Positions 51,201 to 57,516 of a DNA stretch of 57,516 nt are shown here, piece after piece; positions within the stretch are counted from its first letter, which is position 1, and each line of letters begins with the position of its first letter. The translations under genes and the position numbers were made by a program. The stretch is from Chara braunii (Eukaryota > Streptophyta > Charophyceae > Charales > Characeae). Below the pieces are notes generated by a model. That model searched no databases, was not told where the DNA came from, and worked only from the letters and a program-made list of their open reading frames with translations. The stretch spans positions 970,309 to 1,027,824 of the forward strand of contig BFEA01000310.1 in NCBI GenBank assembly GCA_003427395.1, written 5' to 3'.

Positions 51201-51616
51201 TCAGCTCTTCTAAACCGTTGAGTCTTTTGTAACCCTTTAAATGTGGCTTCGAGGAATCGAGCCTCCGTTGAAATCTTATCAGTTCGACATAGGGGACATA
51301 ACCAGGACTTGGCCGTATTTCTGTACTGGATACAGGAACCATGAGCTCGGGAGACACAACGTTGACGGTATACCCATTCGACATACCCTTCCCCGCTAGG
51401 ACTCATAGGAACCGAATAAACCCTCGAAATTGCTTCGCAAAAATAACAAAATTTGTCGGGTAGGGAGAGAAGAGATGAAGACGAAGGGGGAGAAAGAGGG
51501 CCTTCAAAATTACCTTCATGCCCCGACGCCTTTGCAACCGCCAATCACTTCTTAACGGGCCGAGGAAGGATCGCCACGTGTCCGTACGAGGGCTCACCGT
51601 TCGGCATGGGCTCTTT
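51201..51616 (-). pseudogene. Gypsy linker between RNase H and integrase
   Basis: Frames here are open in places (RRKSPCRTVSPRTDTWRSFL; CYFCEAISRVYSVPMSPSGE) and connect RNase H to the integrase zinc region, but I cannot name a domain. Confidence 0.45.
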
Positions 51617-52831
51617 CTACGGCGTAATCTCATCAGCCTTGGCCACCTTGTTGGACCGATGCAATCGTGTCAGCCCGTCAGCGTTGTCGTGCTTATCCGT
51701 CTTCCTGTGCACGATATCGAAACCGTATTCTTGCAGTCGCACAGCCCAACGTCCAATCATGCCCGTGTAGTTTGTAAGCTTCTTGAGAGCCAGCAAGGGC
51801 TCATGATCCGTAACGAGGAGAAACTTCTGTCCGTACAGATACGGATGGAAATGGTGGATACCCCACACGACAGCGTAACATTCACCTTGCGGACCTGAAT
51901 CGTTTCTCCTCTCATCTGGCACCGCTCGCGAAGAGTACTCGATGACGTGTTCTTGGCCGTCGTTCCCCTTTTGAGCCAAAATAGCGGAGATTGCTTCAGG
52001 CTGCTAGCCCATAATGAGTATAAATTGCTTTCCCGGATCCGGCCGAATCAGGATAGGTGCCGTGGCCAAAGCCTCCTTTAAGGTGACAAAGGTCTGCTGA
52101 CAATCCGCGTCCCAGTTCAGCGGCTGGTCCTTCCGCAAAAGATTCGTTAGAGAGCGTGCAATAGCAGCAAAACCCTTGATAAATCGTCGGTAGTACGAGG
52201 CCAGTCCCAGAAAGGCCCGAACTTGCGTCAGCGTGGTGGGCGTGGAGGCTTCACGGACGGCCGCGACCTTTCTCGAATCCGGTCGCAAGCCTCCTCGCGG
52301 TACCACGTACCTTAAAAATGAGATTTCCGAGAGGAAGAACTCACTCTTCTCCAATGTAATTTTGAAACCCGCGTCCTTCAATGCCTCGAGTGTCCATTCG
52401 AGGTGCTGAGCATGTCCGTGGAACGATTCCGAGTAAACCAGGATATCGTCCATGTACACAATGACGCAGAAATTAATCATGCCCCGCGTCAGCCTGGTCT
52501 TGTTCACGAAATTATGAAATGTGACATTCATCGCTCTCTGAAACATGGCTGGCGTATTGCAAATTCCCATCGGGTAACGAATCCACTGCCAGGTGCCCTG
52601 AAATAACACAAAGGCCATCTTTAGCCGATCCTCCTCCTTCACCAAGATATGATGAAAACCATAACGAATATCAAACTTACTGAAATAATTAGCACAACCA
52701 ATCGCATCCAGCAAATCATCAATCCGAGGAAGGGGATACCTATCCTTGATCGTGATATCATTCAATTTTCGATAATTGATGCAAATGCGAATCAACCCGT
52801 TGTTCTTTGGAACTAGCACTACAGGAAATGA
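51617..52831 (-). pseudogene. Gypsy reverse transcriptase and RNase H
   Basis: Ty3/gypsy RT in one frame from about 52831 to 51617 with one in-frame TAG at 52004-52006. RT motifs: RICINYRKLNDITIKDRYPL; FSKFDIRYGFHHILV (motif A Asp); RYPMGICNTPAMFQRAMN (motif B); VIVYMDDILVYSES (YMDD, near 52450); then FLGLASYYRRFI and thumb. RNase H follows: EYSSRAVPDERRN, GECYAVVWGIHHFHPYL, LLVTDHEPLLALKKL and ADGLTRLHR. The RT core looks intact apart from the stop. IVYMDDILVYS and FDIRYGFH place it firmly in the gypsy group. Confidence 0.93.
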
Positions 52832-53782
52832 CTAGGGTCCAGTTGCGGGTTCGATCCACCCGTTAGCCTCAAATTCCCGAATTCTCTCTAACATGATTTT
52901 TCGTTCTGTTAGCGAGTATCGGTATGGTTTGCAATGGATCAGCGGATGAGTTCCAGTCTGGATTTCGTGTTGGATTACTATAGACAGCCCAATATCCGTA
53001 TCTGTCACACTAATCGCCCCTTGATATTCGCGAAGTATATCGACAATCAGTCTGTGAATCTCATTTGGCACATGCTGTGGCACATACAACTCATACGGTT
53101 GTCCGTGTATGGTAACTGCCACGGACTTCGTGCTGACCCTTTTGTCGTTCTCCTTTGGGGGAGCGGAAACGAAGGAATTATCTGAGCGCCAGGAAAACAA
53201 GGTAGCGATCATTTGTGCATGTTCTTCTCGGATGGCCGTGTGCTCCTTAGGGGTCACACCACTAGTGACATCCTGCCAATATACCGGCCTTTCAGGGATT
53301 TTAATTCCGAGTTCGTATATCGTAGGATCATTACGCCCAGGGGGTTCCGAAACTTCACTTTCGGCCCCTAAACGCAACAGTCTCACTTTGTTTCCAGGAG
53401 GTAGTAAGGAACGAGGCAATCCCGTAATGTCGCAAAACGTGTTATTTTTCCGATACCTCGAGAGGAGCAGGGCAGTCGCTTCATATGGGGTTCGAGGGGG
53501 TTCCAAAGAATCAATCATCCGGGATACTTGTACGAGGGGTTCTCCGAAGATTAGTGCTCGAGTCCGTTGCAGATTCTTTTCGGTGAGGACGAACGTCTTG
53601 GTTGTCCTCTGGCAAATGGGATAGTGGACCGAGCAGTGCACCAAACCTTGGATCGCGGGGTTCGTGTCATCCTCGCTGTCAGGGGAGCTGTCAGTCGGCT
53701 CAATGTTCCTTTCCCTCTCATCTTCCCAAGGGCTCGGTTCTTTCCATATGATCACGCGAAGGGAGCTCCTGATTTCGGGCAA
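52832..53782 (-). pseudogene. Gypsy protease-RT linker and RT N-terminus
   Basis: 316 codons in frame with the RT, separated only by TAG 52832-52834. It holds a long linker and then HVPNEIHRLIVDILREYQGA, TDIGLSIVIQHEIQTGTHPL and YRYSLTERKIMLERIREFEA then NGWIEP. This last is the standard lead-in to gypsy RT (normally followed by S-S-P/W-S). It forms one pol polyprotein with the next entry downstream. Confidence 0.85.
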
Positions 53783-53829
53783 GGGTCTAGGTTCGGAGGG
53801 TTAATGTCATCGAAATAACGTATGGCTTT

Positions 53830-54180
53830 CCGCCTGTGTTCCAAAGAATGACAGACCGCCTTTCGAAATCCAAGTTAGCTCGTAGTGTCGTGAGGGCTGG
53901 TAATCCTAGGAGAAGATGACGAATGTGGCGTTCAGACTAGGGAAGAATCACATCTAATACTACCACATCCCCCAAAACATGATTCTTCCCTAGTCTGAAC
54001 GCCACATTCGTCATCCTTCCCATAACTTCGATTTTTTCCTCATCTCCCGAAATGAGGTGATCGCCCTATGCTAACGTAATTAGATCTTTCTTTCATCCGG
54101 CCCGCTCTACGACCCTTAGTGAGATAGCTTGGACTACCGCTCCGGAATCGAGGACAACGTTCTACGAAATTCCCTAAACA
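53830..54180 (-). pseudogene. Gypsy aspartic protease
   Basis: NVVLDSGAVVQAIS (near 54155-54115) gives the catalytic DSGA, and NHVLGDVVVLDVIL then LGLPALTTLRANLDFERR (near 53985-53840) gives the second half. A foldback insertion (53915-54015) with a stop splits DVIL from LGLPAL. Other stops occur near 54060-54110. Confidence 0.75.
53915..54015. repeat. Perfect 36-bp inverted repeat inside the protease
   Basis: Arm 53915-53950 (GATGACGAATGTGGCGTTCA...GAATCA) is exactly inverted at 53980-54015, with 29 nt between (CATCTAATACTACCACATCC...). On the element strand the second arm is extra sequence placed at the DVIL/LGLPAL junction. Confidence 0.95.
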
Positions 54181-54754
54181 TCAATGTCGCATTCTGCAGA
54201 TTTCCACGGGATAGTTTTAATCCACAAAAAATGATCGTCCTTTAAGATTATTCCCAACCGGATTGGATCCGACGTGTGAGGAGTAATTGTTTTTTTCTCG
54301 ATAACCGGGGATTTACCATTCTCCGTAGTTAGCTTGGCGAGAGCAAATTTTTTCCTGTTTGCCTTGCAATGCTGCAGGATGCGCTCGTTGGATTGTTCGG
54401 ATAGGGACAACAAGTGTCGGAGTGTCCTATGGGTAACGAGATTCGGTAATCCAATGCTCGGACTATGTCTAAAACATCAATTTCCCTAGTGACAAAGGTG
54501 GGACTGGCCGCCTCCATTTTTCCGGAGGACGGTCTCCATTCCGCCACTTCTTTTCGTTCTTCCGCCAGTCGGATCGTCCCGATCATTCCTAATCCCGGAT
54601 ACCCCAAGGCGATGTATTGATCAAGCGGAATAAGTTATGTTGCCTCCTCCGCAGGGGCTATCGTACTTCCTCCATTTTCAATTTCTTCCAACATTGTTCC
54701 CACCCTTCCTGACCCATTTGCCACAGGTGCAGCGGCCACTGGGGCTGCTCCGAC
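54181..54754 (-). pseudogene. Gypsy gag-pol spacer
   Basis: Broken frames between the gag zinc knuckle and protease, including KFALAKLTTENGKSPVIEKK and RLGIILKDDHFLWIKTIPW. They are consistent with the region before DSGA in gypsy elements; no named motif. Confidence 0.55.
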
Positions 54755-55726
54755 TCATGGTTGCTTGGGTCGGTGAGGGCAGTTTCGAGCTATGTGGCCC
54801 GGTTGATGACACGTGTAACAGACACTGAAGTTAGTTGTGGCTCCGCCCATAGATTGGGCAGCGGGGACCGCTGCTTGCGTAATGGGGGCAACTCTGACAG
54901 CAATGGGGTGCATCAATCTCATCAGAGATTCTATCTGGACATTATGTTCGCGCTGCTCTTTCTTGCTTTCTTGCATCAGACTGACCAACGTGCGGGTTAG
55001 TTCAAGCACTGCAGTATATCCGTTTGTCCGACTTGGAATTTCGTGGGAAGGTACGGGGGTTGTTAGAACTGGTACAGACGTCCTCACAACTGTGTCTGGT
55101 ACGGACTTTTTTGTCGGGATCTGCTCAAGATAGGTAACAGGGCCAGAAACGAAACCATGTTCTCAAACTTGTTCTGAAGTGCTGCCAACTCAGCCCTCAC
55201 TCGGGCTAGTTTTGAAGAGTCCCCTTCTCTAGGAAAATCTTTTCCTTTTAGGAAATTGGCAGCGAATTTTTGCTCCATTTCCTCGGCTGCAGTCATAATC
55301 TGTTGCAATGTGTGATTAATCGAGGAGAACTCCTTTTGCAATTTCGCCCTTACGGCTTTGCTGCGAAGCCCATTGATGAACAAATCTCTCCCAAATTCTT
55401 CCCCTCGTTGGGTTTTAACAAACATCCGGTAGAACCTGTTTCGGTATTCGGTGACCGATTCGAGAGGTTTCTCAACTCGATCTTTGATCATAACGAGCGC
55501 TTTTCCCGGATGAATATAATCAAATCGATTAAAAAAATCCCGTTCAAAAGTCGGAAGATCCACCCAAATGTAGGTGCTAAACCAATGGTGCGCATCCCCT
55601 CCCAATTGGGGCAGGGATGTTGATTTGAGCTTCGCTTTTATTATATTGTTGCGCACGAAGTGTGGCCAACCACGCTCCTGCTAACTGATGCGAAGGATCG
55701 AAAAGATAGAGATCCAGGGGAGCCAT
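54755..55726 (-). pseudogene. Gypsy gag with zinc knuckle
   Basis: Gag starts at an ATG (55724-55726, MAPLDLYLFDPSHQLAGAWL) and shifts one frame near 55650. It then reads LPQLGGDAHHWFSTYIWVDL, TFERDFFNRFDYIHPGKALV and EYRNRFYRMF, the retrotransposon gag (capsid) domain. A coiled stretch and a second shift near 55085 follow, then the CCHC knuckle CYTCHQPGHIARNC (Cx2Cx4Hx4C, near 54830-54790). Gag packages the RNA. Confidence 0.88.
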
Positions 55727-55938
55727 GGGTGCTCGAGGTCGCGGAGCCGGGTCAGGTGCACGGTGCGGATTCTAATTTTGGTTTGCCGCGTGGTGGATGT
55801 GGGCTGCTCGACAGGCAGCCGACCTGCTCCGTGTTACCCGGGATCGCGTCGCGGCGCGTCCGCTGCCTGGGTCACCTTCTGCTCGCTAGATCGCTCTAAG
55901 CCAAACGCTTCCTTCTATCAATCCGTAGGCCTGCCACT
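55727..55938 (-). other. Gypsy 5' leader
   Basis: About 210 bp between the 5' LTR and gag. The sequence next to the LTR (element strand AGTGGCAGGCCTACGG) should hold the primer-binding site, but it does not match the usual initiator-methionine tRNA complement, so the priming tRNA is unknown. Confidence 0.4.
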
Positions 55939-57255
55939 TGTCGACTCCGGTACCAACCTCACGCCCAGCGTGACTTCTTGATCAGAGTGGGATGGGGGCC
56001 GGGAAGTGCGAAAAGGGCGTGTGCCAAGGATTTTAGGAAAGTGGAATGGAGTCCCAGGTCAGAACTGAGCTCTCCTGTGGCAAGTTCGGGGATAAAAGTG
56101 CAAGAGGGCAGGTGCGGGCCATGCGCAACGTTTCAGGTTTTTATCAACCGCCTCTCGGACTTAGCGCAGAGAGATGAAAGTTGCAGATGTCGTGCAACAA
56201 AAGGCAGATGTCATGCGCAACGTATCCTAGGGATAAGGGTCCCGCCGTAGTCGCGTCGTTAATAAATCTAAACACTCTTGCACTCTCGAGCGAAGTCCTC
56301 TCGCCACTGCCCCTGTCAACGAACTCAAGCTCGTTTCTTATGCTTTAGGCTTAAGAGGTGGGAATCACCATCTCCCCTGGTTTCGCCTTTGCGGCCGGTC
56401 GCGGACCTGATGGACAAGGTGCACGCTATGGGTATCGCGTTGTCTGATCAATCGCTGTCGTCGGTCACTGCAAACTTTGGAGTCGGACGACGAGGGTCTC
56501 GGCCGAAGGTTGTGTGCCTGTCGTTCAGCCTCCGTTTTGGTTCGGCAGACAAATCCCAAGGCTCGGTAGTGGCTGTCTCGTTGGCACTAAGAGCAAGGGG
56601 TTCGAAGCCTGTAGGGAGCGATAGCGTGCCACAGGATAACAGTGAGGTAGTGAAATGGCAGCACCACTGAGTACGGTGGGCAGTGAGTTATTAGGACAAC
56701 AATCCCTGGTTCGGAGAAGATGTGGCTCGTGTAAGACTCTGGGACTTGGGTTGCGTAAGGAACAGCGTCCAATGCCCTTCCTATATCCCAATCACATACA
56801 TGTTTGTCTCCCCGCTGGTAAGGGAATCTCGGAGGATCGGGGCAGGGCTGAGCAAGGAAGTACGTGTTCTTCCGCTCCCAATACTTCACATATTCGGGAT
56901 CCCGCAAACTTTCCTGATCCGTGATGCGAAACATCTTGTTTATCCGACGGAAGTGTCGTCATGACCTGTACGGAGATCTTGTAGGCACGCCCGTAGGCTT
57001 CGTCCCTTTCGGTCGGGCTTACACGTGTGTATGCAGGATTTGCCTACGGCTGCCGGAGATTAGCGGGAGTGGCGTGAGCGAGAGTCGATAAGATGAATAC
57101 CGCTTGGGTTAGCATAACTCAAATTTTGTCACTTTCTAGTATCCATCACCGTCGCCTCTCCCCATTTTTCTGCGGCGCGAGTCTCATTCGTGCGCGGATC
57201 TTCGGTCCCTTTTGACCAATCAATCACAAACAACCAATCGCGCGTCCGTACAACA
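55939..57255 (-). repeat. 5' LTR of the Ty3/gypsy element
   Basis: Partner of 44767-46077, about 1,317 bp. The element therefore spans 44767-57255 (about 12.5 kb), long for a gypsy element because of ORF3 and the 2-kb non-coding region. The end sequence is TGTCGACTCC in place of TGTGACGCCC of the other LTR. Confidence 0.9.
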
Positions 57256-57516
57256 GTGAATCCCCCTGGGCAGCGGACGGGCACGGCCGCGGCCGAGGCC
57301 GCGAGCCCGTGGACGTGCGGCTTTGGCGCCACGTGGCAGCCAGAGGGGAGGGGGGGGTGGGATTCGGGAGGTGCCATGGGGTGGCGCATCCCGAGCCCCA
57401 CCCCCTCATACAAGAAAAAAATGAAAAAAAACAACTTTTTGGTTGGGGGGGGTTGCCTGTAACTGACGGCAAATGGGGAAAAAAAAAAAAACCAATGCGG
57501 TTTTTTTTTTTTTTTT
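57256..57516. other. Flank beyond the gypsy element, no gene seen
   Basis: G/C-rich stretch with CGGCCGCGGCCGAGGCCGCG, then A- and G-runs up to the end of the window. Too short to interpret. Confidence 0.3.

Noticed and set aside
55890-55940. Primer-binding site for initiator methionine tRNA
   Set aside because: The element-strand sequence next to the LTR does not match that tRNA 3' end.

Overview
Eukaryotic nuclear DNA, most likely from a green-lineage (streptophyte) organism with a large, repeat-rich genome. A charophyte such as Chara is my best guess, but it is recalled from general style and not proved here. The evidence: spliceosomal U6 fragments, a Ulp1 SUMO-protease-like gene with apparent introns, non-LTR, Ty3/gypsy and Penelope-like retroelements, long (CT)n/(GT)n microsatellites, two assembly gaps, and no operons or bacterial gene layout. 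Almost every coding region carries in-frame stops or frameshifts, so most are decayed copies.

Layout. 1-4.4 kb: a duplicated 102-bp unit with TATA-like boxes, a long degenerate minisatellite built on GTCGAGTCGAACACGA, and a 559-bp tandem duplication carrying palindromic TCGTGT-n3-ACACGA sites. 4.4-10.6 kb, plus strand: a decayed multi-part coding region with a basic N-terminus, an acidic/coiled segment, a ParB/DGQHR-like segment, a methyltransferase-like segment and a tail with about 60-residue repeats. The DNA of those tail repeats carries the same GTCGAACACGAC core as the upstream arrays. 10.9-12.1 kb: a Ulp1/C48 cysteine protease with an intact catalytic tetrad.

12.5-17.1 kb, plus strand: a Penelope-like retroelement with permuted order, coiled coil, SAP-like segment, GIY-YIG nuclease and reverse transcriptase, followed by a minimal type I hammerhead ribozyme at 17011-17058. 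17.7-38.6 kb: two minus-strand paralogues of an unrecognised protein of about 1,000-1,100 residues (N-terminal membrane segments and a long helical body) at 18.8-21.9 kb and 33.7-37.1 kb. Between and around them lie microsatellites, MITE-like foldbacks of two families, a tRNA-like SINE, a rearranged LINE (minus) and an array of repeat units bordered by ATCAATCAAT palindromes.

38.6-44.8 kb: a plus-strand LINE interrupted by a 948-bp AT-rich element with terminal inverted repeats. The LINE ends in an A-rich tail that runs into a U6 snRNA sequence, and that U6 is itself split by about 880 bp. 44.8-57.3 kb, minus strand: a decayed Ty3/gypsy LTR retrotransposon (about 1.3-kb LTRs; gag, protease, RT, RNase H, integrase) with an extra sense-strand ORF3 downstream of integrase and a 36-bp perfect foldback that looks like a template-switch insertion in the protease region.

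The strongest leads are the permuted GIY-YIG/RT element with its hammerhead, the ParB-like/methyltransferase-like region coupled to palindromic arrays, the split U6 joined to a LINE tail, and the duplicated membrane-helical protein pair with conserved microsatellites upstream of both starts.
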